A stretch of DNA of 19,362 nt from Serpens sp035497635 (GTDB lineage Bacteria; Pseudomonadota; Gammaproteobacteria; Pseudomonadales; Pseudomonadaceae), in assembly GCA_035497635.1 (NCBI GenBank), contig DATJDB010000210.1, forward strand, positions 1 to 19,362, read 5' to 3'. A program made the position numbers and the translations under genes. Shown here piece after piece: positions 1 through 9,032 of the stretch. The notes beneath the pieces were generated by a model. The model saw only the letters and a list, made by a program, of their open reading frames with translations. It did no database searches and was not told the origin of the DNA. Position 1 is the stretch's first letter, and every line of letters begins with the position of its first letter.

Positions 1-1
1 G

Positions 2-451
2 CGCGAGTGGATCGACGTGCTGTTCGCCGAGCCGCCGCACTACCGCGACGAAGCCCAGCAGCAGGATATCGAACAGGCCCTGATGCAGCTCAAGGCACGC
101 ATCGCCCAGCAGTTGGCCAGCGACGAGGACATGGAGCTGCCCTGCGACCTGGACCTTGGCGAAGAGCCGGACCTTTCCGACCTGCGCGGCTGGTGCATCG
201 GCTTCATGGAAGGCGTGTTCCTGCGCGAGGCCGCCTGGTTCGAGAATGCCGAGGATGAAGTCAGCGAGCTGCTGCTGCCGATCATGGTCGGTTCCGGCCT
301 GTTCGAAGAGCAGCCCGAGTTCGAAGAAATTGCCGCCAACCACGATCTGGTCGACAGCATGATCGAGCAGATCCCGGAAGTGCTCACTGCCCTCTACCTG
401 CTGTTTCAGGCCCCGGAAGAGAAGCCCGCGCTGCTCAAGCCTCGCCCCTGA
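2..451 (+). CDS. UPF0149/YecA-like family protein (5' truncated)
   Basis: The reading frame is open at the left edge, so the N-terminus is missing; 149 residues are visible up to a TGA stop. The visible part is acidic and contains the segments RGWCIGFMEGVFLRE and LLLPIMVGSGLF, which I recognise as typical of UPF0149/YecA-type proteins of Pseudomonas, with a C-terminal helix ending in EEKPALLKPRP. A GTG at 17 could be read as a start, but the homologous sequence runs straight through it (REWIDVLF), so it is probably internal. The biochemical role is not established. The stop lies 4 bp before the ATG of the next gene, so the two are probably co-transcribed. Family assignment is by recall of similar proteins. 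Confidence 0.8.
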   Translation, partial: REWIDVLFAEPPHYRDEAQQQDIEQALMQLKARIAQQLASDEDMELPCDLDLGEEPDLSDLRGWCIGFMEGVFLREAAWFENAEDEVSELLLPIMVGSGLFEEQPEFEEIAANHDLVDSMIEQIPEVLTALYLLFQAPEEKPALLKPRP

Positions 452-455
452 AGCC

Positions 456-863
456 ATGAGCGAGCCCCATCGCCTGCCGCATGTGCTGCCACTCTGGCTG
501 CGCTGCACGCTGCTGTCACTGGGCTGGCTGAGCGTCGTTCTCGGTGTGATCGGCATCTTTTTGCCGGTCCTGCCCACCACTCCCTTCCTCCTGCTGGCCG
601 CCGCCTGCTTCGCGCGCAGCTCGCCGCTCTTTTATGCCTGGCTGGTCGGCCATCCGCGCCTCGGCCCCTGGATTCGTGACTATCTGGAAGGCCAGGGCAT
701 TCCGCTCAAGGGTAAGGTCTACACCCTGCTGCTGATGTGGACGAGCATTCTGTTCGCCTGCTGGCTGGTGCCGCTGTTCTGGGCACGCGTCGGCATGCTG
801 ACCAGCGCAACGCTGGTGAGTATCTACATCCTGCGGCAGAAGACGTTGGTGGTGCGGTGTTAG
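456..863 (+). CDS. YbaN-type inner-membrane protein (DUF454)
   Basis: A 135-residue, strongly hydrophobic protein. It shows the DUF454 hallmark LPTTPFLLLAAACFARSS at about residues 40-56, followed by the HPRLGPWIRDY motif at 66-76 and GIPLKGK at 81-87. Hydrophobic spans at about 15-35, 38-52, 88-107 and 109-126 suggest an inner-membrane protein with three or four segments. The ATG lies 4 bp after the stop of the upstream YecA-like gene, which points to translational coupling. The function of YbaN/DUF454 proteins is unknown and nothing here adds to it. The following gene is convergent, with a REP-rich gap between them. Confidence 0.85.
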   Translation: MSEPHRLPHVLPLWLRCTLLSLGWLSVVLGVIGIFLPVLPTTPFLLLAAACFARSSPLFYAWLVGHPRLGPWIRDYLEGQGIPLKGKVYTLLLMWTSILFACWLVPLFWARVGMLTSATLVSIYILRQKTLVVRC

Positions 864-901
864 TCGCGATGCTTTTTCCGTGCAGGCCATACCCCAGAGC
901 T

Positions 902-926
902 GGCGAATGAATTCGCTTCCACAGGT
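902..926. repeat. Degenerate REP half (GCGAA hairpin)
   Basis: Arms GCGAA (903-907) and TTCGC (912-916) form a short hairpin, followed by TTCCACAGG. This resembles the right half of the common Pseudomonas REP, which ends CGCTCCTACAGG, with a few changes. It lies in the 351-bp gap between the convergent YbaN-type gene and oprC. Apart from the REPs and the hairpin at 1188-1206, I see nothing else in that gap; no small ORF there has convincing coding character. Confidence 0.5.
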
Positions 927-951
927 GAGGTGCGTGCGGCGCCGCTTTACG

Positions 952-1031
952 GTGGGAGCGGACTGGTCCGTGAGCTTTGCTTGTCGCGCAGGACTCATCC
1001 AGGAGCTCGCGACTGAAGTCGCTCCTACAGG
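952..1031. repeat. Inverted REP pair (GTGGGAGCG ... CGCTCCTAC)
   Basis: Two REP palindromes face each other. The left one starts GTGGGAGCG and has hairpin arms CGGAC (959-963) and GTCCG (966-970). The right one has arms CGACT (1010-1014) and AGTCG (1017-1021) and ends CGCTCCTACAGG. The outer ends are near-complementary, giving a REPIN/BIME-like doublet of about 80 bp. Such elements are usually mobilised in trans by RAYT transposases; none is encoded in this window. Confidence 0.8.
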
Positions 1032-1187
1032 TTGGTGCAGGCGCTGGCTTTGCTGATGGCTAACGAGAGCGCGGGTTGGCGCTGCGCACGAAGCGCACGC
1101 ACCGACGGTCGGACTGCCCATGCCTCATCCTTGAGGCCAGCCCTCGAATCGGCGCCCAAGCCCCATGCCCAGCGCCAACCCGCGATC

Positions 1188-1206
1188 AGGGAGCGTTGCG
1201 CTCCCT
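1188..1206 (-). terminator. Possible oprC terminator hairpin
   Basis: A perfect 8-bp stem, AGGGAGCG with CGCTCCCT, and a 3-nt loop lies 8 bp beyond the oprC TAA stop. No U-tract follows on the minus strand, so it may be a weak or Rho-assisted terminator, or an mRNA-stabilising hairpin. Confidence 0.5.
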
Positions 1207-1214
1207 CTCTCGAT

Positions 1215-3371
1215 TTAGAAGCTCACATCCAGGCGAGCCCAGAGGCTGCGGCCCGGCTCGTTGATGCGTTCGCTGGCAGACATGCCGACACCGGCGTTGC
1301 CGGCCTGGTTGAGGTGCTCGCTGTAGGCCTTGTCCAGCACGTTGTCGACGCCGGCACTGAGCTTGAAGTTCTCGCTCACGCGGTAGGCCGCATTGAGCGA
1401 GAGCACGCCGAAGCCGGTGCTTTCATCGAAGTCCTTGCTGGTCACGTTGCCCTGCATCTCGGCCACGCGATTTTGCGCAGCCACCACACGCCACAGACCG
1501 GCGGCGCTCCAGTTGCCGCGCTCGTAGCCGAGGCCGAAGCGGGCTTCCAGCGGCGGAATCTGTGGCATGGCGCGCTCGTCGGTGGTGTTTTCACCCCAGG
1601 CGTAGGCCAGGCTGGCATCGGCTTTCCAGCTGTCAGTCAGCTTGTAGCTGCCGCCGAGTTCGGCGCCGGCGATGCGGGCGTCGACGTTGGTGGCGATCGA
1701 ACGGGTCATACCCGCTGCCATGCCGGGCACATAGTTGAACATGATGTAATCGTTCACCTGTCCGACATAGGCCGAGGCCCAGGCCTCAAGCGGACCCTTG
1801 GCATATTGAATGCCGAAGTCCAGCTGGGTGGTCTTCTCCGGCTCCACCGTCTCGAACGCCTGGATGCTGCCCACCGGGCCGGGGCTGGCCGAGAACAGCT
1901 CCCAGTAGTCTGGGAAGCGCTGACTGTGGCCCAAACCGACATAGGCGGTTGCCGGCAGGCTTTCCAGGCCATGTTCATAGCGCAGGAAGCCGCTATACAG
2001 CGTGTCGCGCTTGGTGTCTCCGGCACTGGGGTTGGCCCAGTCCATCTTCAGCGGATTGCCCATACCGTCTTTCAGCGTCGGATGGTGACTGCTGAACATC
2101 GCACGCTCATCGGTGGCTTCGGCACTGTCCAGGCGCAGGCCACCAATCACCTTCTGTCGCTCGCTCAGCTCCCGGGTCAATTCGGCGAACAGCCCGTACT
2201 GGCTGAACTCGGCATCCCCGACCCACTTGAACTCGTCGTAGTCGGTATAAACCTTGGTCATCATGTTGAAGGCGGACGCGCGCTTGCGATGCTCGTTGGT
2301 CTGCGCGTCCACGCCGGCCACCAGCTCGTAGGCGTTCCACTGCCAGGTACCCGCCAGACGCCCACCCAGGGTGCGACGGTCGACGTTGGTGGCCGCCGGG
2401 TTGCGCATCATCGCCATGGCGGCGGCCGGGTCCGGATCGCGCAGCGTGAAGTTATCCATCACATGGTCGGCGTAGTTGTAATACACCCGCGCCTCGACCT
2501 TCTGCAGCACCTCGCCGATGTTTTCCTGCGCCACGCGCAGCGCCAGGCTTTGCCGCTCGAACTTGCTGCCGTCCATGCCGCGCCCGGCGTAGGCGGCTTC
2601 GCCGTCGCCGGTGCCGACGGTCAGTTCGACCAGGGTGTCGGCGGTGGGTGTCCAGCCGAGCACCAGATCGCCGCTCCACTTCTCCCACTCGGAATGCACG
2701 TCGTCGCCGTTGCCGTCCTGGTAGTCGTTCGAGGTGGAGTGGTTGGCCAGCAGGCGCAGGTAACCCTGACTACTGCCGGTGGCGGCATCGATGGCGCTGT
2801 CGACGCGCCCTTCCGAGCCGGCCAGCAGGCTGGCATTAACCCGCCCGCCCAGTTCGGTGAAGTTCTCCGGCTCGCGCTCGAAGAGGATGGTCGCCGCCGA
2901 GGCGCCCGGTCCCCAGAGCACGGTTTGCGGGCCCTTGATCACCGTGAGGCTGTCGAAGTTCTGCGGGGTGATGTAGGAGCTTGGCGAGTCCATGCGGCTC
3001 GGGCAGGCGCCCAGCATCACGCCGCCATTGCTCAACAGATTGAGGCGCGAGCCGAACATGCCACGGAACACCGGGTCGGCGTTGGAGCCGCCGCCACGCA
3101 CGGCGGAGAAGCCGGGGATGGTCTGCAGGTAATCGCCGGCGTCACTGGCCGGTACCGGCTGGCGCGGGATCTTCGGATCGGTGACCACGGTCACGCTGGC
3201 GGCCGGGGCCACGCCGGTGATCACGGTGGGCGCCAGCTCGGCGGCCATGGCGCCGCCGCTGAGGCTGGCCAGCAGGGCCGCGTGGGCCAGCTTCCAGCGC
3301 AGGCTGGAGGTATTGACGGAAAACGCGGTGCGCGCACGGACAGGCGCCGCGTAACGGACGTTACGAGTCAT
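1215..3371 (-). CDS. oprC: TonB-dependent copper receptor OprC
   Basis: A 718-residue outer-membrane receptor that takes up copper with energy from TonB. A long basic N-region and hydrophobic signal peptide end near AMA-AE at about residue 43. A plug domain follows, with the typical VIKGPQTVLWGPG motif at 144-156, then a beta-barrel ending in the terminal Phe of LDVSF, as BAM substrates do. The methionine-cysteine copper site described for P. aeruginosa OprC (CxxxM plus HxM) is present as C123/M127 in GACPSRM and H303/M305 in DHVMDN. The 180-residue Cys-to-His spacing matches what I recall (C143, H323). The ATG at 3371 was chosen because it gives a plausible signal peptide; the frame extends 13 codons further without homology. 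It lies 57 bp downstream of the DUF2946 gene, so the two probably form an operon. Confidence 0.93.
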   Translation of the reverse strand: MTRNVRYAAPVRARTAFSVNTSSLRWKLAHAALLASLSGGAMAAELAPTVITGVAPAASVTVVTDPKIPRQPVPASDAGDYLQTIPGFSAVRGGGSNADPVFRGMFGSRLNLLSNGGVMLGACPSRMDSPSSYITPQNFDSLTVIKGPQTVLWGPGASAATILFEREPENFTELGGRVNASLLAGSEGRVDSAIDAATGSSQGYLRLLANHSTSNDYQDGNGDDVHSEWEKWSGDLVLGWTPTADTLVELTVGTGDGEAAYAGRGMDGSKFERQSLALRVAQENIGEVLQKVEARVYYNYADHVMDNFTLRDPDPAAAMAMMRNPAATNVDRRTLGGRLAGTWQWNAYELVAGVDAQTNEHRKRASAFNMMTKVYTDYDEFKWVGDAEFSQYGLFAELTRELSERQKVIGGLRLDSAEATDERAMFSSHHPTLKDGMGNPLKMDWANPSAGDTKRDTLYSGFLRYEHGLESLPATAYVGLGHSQRFPDYWELFSASPGPVGSIQAFETVEPEKTTQLDFGIQYAKGPLEAWASAYVGQVNDYIMFNYVPGMAAGMTRSIATNVDARIAGAELGGSYKLTDSWKADASLAYAWGENTTDERAMPQIPPLEARFGLGYERGNWSAAGLWRVVAAQNRVAEMQGNVTSKDFDESTGFGVLSLNAAYRVSENFKLSAGVDNVLDKAYSEHLNQAGNAGVGMSASERINEPGRSLWARLDVSF

Positions 3372-3428
3372 AAAATAGGTCTCACACAGAGAATTCGGAC
3401 AAGCCACCAAAGCGGCTCGACTGCTCGA

Positions 3429-3932
3429 TCAGCTGTGCAGGACGGGGGGTGCGCGCGGATGGCCGCTGCTGCGGCGCGGCACCGCCGGTTGGGGGGCTTC
3501 CGGCAACGCCAGGGCAAAGGTGGGCTGATGCTCGGGCAGCACCAGTTGCAGGGACAGGCTGAGTGGCGGATTGAGGGTCAGCAGTTCGCAATAGCCGCAC
3601 ATCTCCAGCGCGGCTAGCCAGGCCGGTGCGCCGGGCGGCGAACGATGGTGCATGCCGTGGTTGCCAGACGGCTCGGACGCGGCGTGGGCGGCGTGCTGCC
3701 CGGCATCGGTCTGCGAACTATGCGCAGCGTGCTGGGCGTGCTGGGCGTGCTGGGCGTGCTGGGCGTGGGAGTCGAGCCCATGCCCTCCATGCATGGCAAC
3801 AGCGGTGATCGGCGGCGGCTCGGCGGCGCTCAGGGCCTGCAGGGCGGAAAACAACGGGCCGACGTGAATCATCAGCATGGCGAACAGGCCAAGCCAGATT
3901 GCGACGTTCGTTGTGTGCTGCCTGCTTCTCAC
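3429..3932 (-). CDS. His-rich DUF2946 family protein, probable copper-linked partner of OprC
   Basis: A 167-residue protein read from a GTG at 3932, preceded by GCAGG at suitable spacing; the frame is open far upstream, so the start is inferred. Residues 10-33 form a hydrophobic segment (signal or membrane anchor). Residues 48-96 hold 13 histidines, including four Gln-His-Ala units encoded by a 9-bp tandem repeat. EMCGYCELL at 110-118 contains a CxxC motif, followed by a second hydrophobic stretch (about 116-133). This layout (N-terminal anchor, His/Met-rich loop, CGYC, Pro-rich tail) is what I know of DUF2946 proteins. It sits immediately upstream of oprC, in the position of PA3791 in P. aeruginosa. 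A role in periplasmic copper binding or hand-over is inference. Confidence 0.8.
   Translation of the reverse strand: MRSRQHTTNVAIWLGLFAMLMIHVGPLFSALQALSAAEPPPITAVAMHGGHGLDSHAQHAQHAQHAQHAAHSSQTDAGQHAAHAASEPSGNHGMHHRSPPGAPAWLAALEMCGYCELLTLNPPLSLSLQLVLPEHQPTFALALPEAPQPAVPRRSSGHPRAPPVLHS
3727..3767. repeat. 9-bp tandem repeat coding for Gln-His-Ala units
   Basis: Four exact copies of GCGTGCTGG (plus strand) run from 3727 to 3762, with a partial fifth copy to 3767. On the coding (minus) strand they encode consecutive Gln-His-Ala units in the DUF2946 protein. The period is a multiple of three, so copy-number change would alter histidine number without shifting the frame. Confidence 0.95.
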
Positions 3933-4030
3933 CGAGGGACCTGCACTGACTGCTTCAGCCGCATGGTTGCAACGAGGGGCAGGCTTTACCAGTGCGACAT
4001 AGGGTCGCAAGCGACTCGCCTGACCCCGGC

Positions 4031-4056
4031 TTTTCCGCAATTTAATTGCGTTGAAA
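4031..4056. promoter_or_regulatory. Palindrome in the leuA/DUF2946 divergent region
   Basis: CGCAATT and AATTGCG flank a single T (4036-4050). The symmetry extends outward as TTTTC on the left and GAAAA on the right, with two extra bases on one side. It lies in the 264-bp AT-richer gap between two divergent genes and could be an operator or a transcript hairpin. I cannot assign a regulator. Confidence 0.35.
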
Positions 4057-4096
4057 AACACCTTTTTAGTGGAAAACAGCAATTTCCAAACAATGC

Positions 4097-4116
4097 TTGC
4101 ATCACTAATCATGCAA
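4097..4116. promoter_or_regulatory. TTGCAT-N8-ATGCAA dyad upstream of leuA
   Basis: Perfect 6-bp arms separated by 8 bases, ending 80 bp before the leuA ATG. It may be an operator or part of the leuA leader. No leader peptide, T-box or run of leucine codons typical of attenuation is visible in this gap. Confidence 0.3.
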
Positions 4117-4196
4117 CCACTAGCTTTGCGCACATTCCGTTCCCGATGATTCCCGTCCGCGCCCCGCAAGGCCCGGCGCCGCAGCAGAGAAAAACC

Positions 4197-5867
4197 ATGA
4201 CCATGCTCAAAGATCCGTCGCAGAAATACCGTCCGTTCCCGCAGATCAACCTCCCCGACCGCTCCTGGCCGAGCAAGGTGATCGACCGCGCGCCGATCTG
4301 GCTGAGCTCGGACCTGCGTGACGGTAATCAGTCGCTGATCGAGCCGATGGACGCCACGAAGAAGATGCGCTTCTTCAAGACGCTGGTCGCCGTGGGCCTG
4401 AAGGAAATCGAAGTGGGTTTCCCCTCCGCCTCGCAAACCGACTTCGACTTCGTGCGCGAGCTGATCGAAGGCGGCCATATTCCGGACGACGTGACCATCC
4501 AGGTCCTCACCCAGGCCCGCCAGGACCTGATCGAACGCACCTTCGAATCGCTCAAGGGCGCGAAGCAGGCCATCGTCCACTACTACAACGCCACCGCGCC
4601 AAGCTTCCGCAAGATCGTCTTCAAACAGGACAAGGCCGGCGTCAAGCAGATCGCCATCGAGGCCGGCAAGGTCATCAAGGGCCTGGCCGATGCCAACCCG
4701 CAAACCAACTGGCGCTTCGAGTACTCGCCGGAAGTGTTCAGCTCCACCGAAACCGAGTTCGTGGTGGAGGTATGCAACGCGGTGATCGAGGTGCTGCAGC
4801 CAACCCCGGCGAAGCAGCTGATCCTCAACCTGCCGGCGACCATCGAGGCGGCGACGCCGAACATCTATGCCGACCAGATCGAATTCTTCTGCCGCCACAT
4901 CGACAAGCGCGACAGCGTGCTGGTCAGCCTGCACACCCACAACGACCGTGGCACCGGCGTGGCCGCCACCGAGCTGGGTCTGATGGCTGGCGCCGACCGC
5001 GTGGAAGGCTGCCTGTTCGGCAATGGCGAGCGGACCGGCAACGTCGATCTGGTGACCGTAGCCCTGAACATGTACACCCAGGGCGTCGACCCCAAGCTGG
5101 ACTTCTCCGACATCGACGCCGTGCGCAAGGTGGTCGAGGAGTGCAACCAGCTGCCGGTGCACCCGCGTCACCCCTATGTGGGCGATCTGGTGCACACCGC
5201 CTTCTCCGGCTCCCACCAGGACGCCATCCGCAAGGGCTTTGCCGTGCAGAAGGCCGATGCGCTGTGGGAAGTGCCGTACCTGCCGATCGACCCGGCGGAC
5301 ATCGGTCGCGACTACGAAGCCGTCATTCGGGTGAACAGCCAGTCGGGCAAGGGCGGCATCACCTATCTGCTGGAACAGGAATACGGCATCAGCATGCCGC
5401 GCCGCATGCAGATCGAATTCAGCCAGGTGGTGCAGCGTGAAATGGACCGTCTGGGTCTGGAAATGTCCGCCCAGCAGATCTACGAGCTGCTGGAACAGGA
5501 GTATCTCCAAGCCGGCGCGCCCTACAGCCTGAAAAACCATCGTCTGCAGGAAGAGAACGGCATCAGCCAGGTGGAAGTGGATGTCAGCGAAACCAACGGC
5601 GCCAGCCATCGCTGGACCGGCACCGGCAACGGCCCGCTGGAAGCACTGGTCGCCGCCCTGCCGGTGCGCCTGGAAGTGATGGACTACAGCGAGCACTCCA
5701 TCGGCGCCGGCAGCCAGGCCAAGGCCGCCGCCTACATCGAAGTACGCCTGCCCGGCGGCCGCCCGCTGCACGGTGTAGGCATCGACGGCAACCTGACGAC
5801 CGCCAGCCTGCGCGCCCTGTTCAGCGCCCTGAACCGCGCACTGGCACAGGCGGAAGGCAAGGCCTGA
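4197..5867 (+). CDS. leuA: 2-isopropylmalate synthase
   Basis: Condenses acetyl-CoA with 2-ketoisovalerate in the first committed step of leucine synthesis, in the cytoplasm. At 556 residues it has the length of the type-2 LeuA group. The catalytic TIM-barrel shows DLRDGNQ (39-45, metal-binding Asp and Arg), HTHND with metal-ligand histidines H246 and H248, and GNGERTGN. The C-terminal part (about 430 onward) is the leucine-responsive LeuA dimer domain, ending in LTTASLRALFSALNRAL. The start MTMLKDPSQKY matches the conserved Pseudomonas N-terminus (MSMLKDPS as I recall), although the open frame extends upstream. The Shine-Dalgarno sequence is weak (AGAGA). It is divergent from the DUF2946-oprC operon and followed by a strong terminator. 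Confidence 0.97.
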   Translation: MTMLKDPSQKYRPFPQINLPDRSWPSKVIDRAPIWLSSDLRDGNQSLIEPMDATKKMRFFKTLVAVGLKEIEVGFPSASQTDFDFVRELIEGGHIPDDVTIQVLTQARQDLIERTFESLKGAKQAIVHYYNATAPSFRKIVFKQDKAGVKQIAIEAGKVIKGLADANPQTNWRFEYSPEVFSSTETEFVVEVCNAVIEVLQPTPAKQLILNLPATIEAATPNIYADQIEFFCRHIDKRDSVLVSLHTHNDRGTGVAATELGLMAGADRVEGCLFGNGERTGNVDLVTVALNMYTQGVDPKLDFSDIDAVRKVVEECNQLPVHPRHPYVGDLVHTAFSGSHQDAIRKGFAVQKADALWEVPYLPIDPADIGRDYEAVIRVNSQSGKGGITYLLEQEYGISMPRRMQIEFSQVVQREMDRLGLEMSAQQIYELLEQEYLQAGAPYSLKNHRLQEENGISQVEVDVSETNGASHRWTGTGNGPLEALVAALPVRLEVMDYSEHSIGAGSQAKAAAYIEVRLPGGRPLHGVGIDGNLTTASLRALFSALNRALAQAEGKA

Positions 5868-5884
5868 CGCTTACCCGCGCCCCC

Positions 5885-5912
5885 AGAAAGCCCCTCGCCC
5901 AAGGGGCTTTCT
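5885..5912 (+). terminator. leuA Rho-independent terminator
   Basis: A perfect 11-bp stem, AGAAAGCCCCT with AGGGGCTTTCT, and a 6-nt loop, 17 bp after the leuA stop. The right arm ends in a T-rich stretch. Confidence 0.85.
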
Positions 5913-5992
5913 CATTTCGGGCCGCCTGGCTTTACAGCGTGATGGCAAATTAGTAGCTTCCAGCCATTCTTCGCCGCGCTGGAATCCCCTTC

Positions 5993-6586
5993 ATGAAATA
6001 TCCTCTTGCCGCCCTGGCCCTCTGCACGGGCGTTCTGGCCCATGCCGGCACTGCCTCTGCGTCCGTGAGTCATGACTATGTCGAGCTGGAGCTGGGCGTG
6101 ATCGAGCCGGAAGTGGACCCCGGCTTCGATTGGTATCAAGTGGCACTGAGCGGCTCCTGGTCGCTGAATCAGCAATGGCTACTGATGGCCCGGGTGACCG
6201 GCGTGGCCGTGGATATCGACGGGATTGAATTCCAGGGTTCCCGGCAAACCCTGGAACTGGGCTATCGCCAGCCCATGAGCCGGGATACCGATCTGGTGTT
6301 CACGCTCGGACCCGCGTCGAACGCGGTTCGGGTAGGGGAATCCACGTACGAATACGACGCCGGCTACACCGCCAGCGTTGGCCTGCGCTTTGCCCTCGCC
6401 CCGCAGCTGGAAGGCGGCGGCAGGCTGTCGAGCACCCGCATCGATGGGAGCACCGCCACCACGCTACGCCTGCAGGCGACCTACGCCCTGAACGAGCACA
6501 TCGGCATCGGGGCGTTCTACGAAACGGAAAACCTGGAAGGCGCGGAAGCCAACATCACCGGACTCAGCCTGCGTGTGCAGCACTGA
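5993..6586 (+). CDS. Small predicted outer-membrane beta-barrel protein
   Basis: A 197-residue protein with a clear signal peptide (MKYPLAALAL then a small-residue stretch, cleavage probable after ASA near residue 23). The mature part alternates hydrophobic and polar residues in successive strands, for example DYVELELGVI, WLLMARVTGVAV, TLELGYRQ, GYTASVGLRFAL, TTLRLQATYAL and GIGAFYETENL. That suits an eight-stranded barrel of the OmpX/OmpA size class. The last residue is His (LSLRVQH) rather than the usual Phe or Trp of a C-terminal barrel strand. The ATG at 5993 has GGAA 8 bp upstream. It stands alone: a terminator separates it from leuA, and a REP cluster from convergent uvrB. No specific function is recognised. 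Confidence 0.7.
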   Translation: MKYPLAALALCTGVLAHAGTASASVSHDYVELELGVIEPEVDPGFDWYQVALSGSWSLNQQWLLMARVTGVAVDIDGIEFQGSRQTLELGYRQPMSRDTDLVFTLGPASNAVRVGESTYEYDAGYTASVGLRFALAPQLEGGGRLSSTRIDGSTATTLRLQATYALNEHIGIGAFYETENLEGAEANITGLSLRVQH

Positions 6587-6636
6587 TCGCTGAGCGACCG
6601 GGAACCACGCTCCGAGCCGCCTGGCGACCCCCTTGT

Positions 6637-6661
6637 GGGGCCGGCTTTATGCCGGCCAGGG
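6637..6661. repeat. GTGGGGCCGG-type palindrome
   Basis: Arms GGCCGGC (6639-6645) and GCCGGCC (6651-6657) around TTTAT. It faces the two right-hand palindromes at 6696-6781, making a REPIN-like arrangement between convergent genes. It is nearly the same sequence as the left end of the element at 15588. Confidence 0.7.
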
Positions 6662-6695
6662 GAGCCGGAAGCTGGAACCTTGCCTTTATTCTCAC

Positions 6696-6781
6696 CGCTA
6701 TCGGCCGGGGTAAACCCGGCCCTACACGTCCGCCCGGGCGCTATCGGCCGGGGTAAACCCGGCCCTACACGTCCGCCCGGG
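6696..6781. repeat. Perfect 43-bp tandem duplication of a palindromic element
   Basis: Two identical 43-bp units (6696-6738 and 6739-6781), each with a hairpin of GGCCGGG and CCCGGCC around GTAAA, followed by CCTACACGTCC. The lack of any difference between copies implies a recent duplication. Confidence 0.95.
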
Positions 6782-6829
6782 CCAGCCCGATAAACATCCA
6801 CGCCGACGCTAGGCACAACGCGATCCGCC

Positions 6830-8848
<2,019 letters not shown>

Positions 8849-8910
8849 GGGCACCTCGGACAACGCGCCAGCCAGCAGGCCGTCGGTCTTCGACGATGCG
8901 GCAAAAGCGC

Positions 8911-8926
8911 CTGCGGGATATCGCAG
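8911..8926. promoter_or_regulatory. Weak LexA-like dyad (CTG-N10-CAG) upstream of uvrB
   Basis: CTGCG-GGATAT-CGCAG forms a 16-bp dyad with the CTG-N10-CAG spacing of gamma-proteobacterial SOS boxes, 63 bp upstream of the uvrB ATG. A TATTAT hexamer (8945-8950, minus strand) that could act as a -10 element lies just upstream. The inner bases are not the usual T/A-rich core, so this is only a candidate. Confidence 0.25.
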
Positions 8927-9032
8927 CTGGGAAAAATTGTGGCCATAATACCGCCCCGTTTGCGCAGCACCCTAGCGCCTCCGGCCCAGGCGGTTGTCTG
9001 GCCCCCACCCTCCTTCTTCGAGCTCCGTCATC

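Noticed and set aside
1032..3617. Long open frame antisense to oprC (861 codons)
   Set aside because: It is a product of G/C third-position bias in oprC: the translation is low-complexity Gly/Ala/His/Val-rich and matches no family, whereas the opposite strand encodes a complete receptor with all motifs.
3645..4196. N-terminal extension of LeuA
   Set aside because: The frame is open upstream, but the sequence is unrelated to LeuA, overlaps the DUF2946 gene and lacks the conserved start; MTMLKDPS fits the family.
3933..4196. Leucine leader peptide, T-box or attenuator before leuA
   Set aside because: No short ORF with leucine codons and no terminator/antiterminator pair is visible; only dyads.
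3933..5771. Upstream extension of the DUF2946 frame antisense to leuA
   Set aside because: The frame is open only because leuA is GC-rich. The composition over leuA is shadow-like, and the hydrophobic N-terminus starts at the GTG at 3932.
6637..6781. CRISPR array
   Set aside because: Only two direct 43-bp copies are present, with no spacers, and each unit is a palindromic REP-like hairpin; no cas genes are present.
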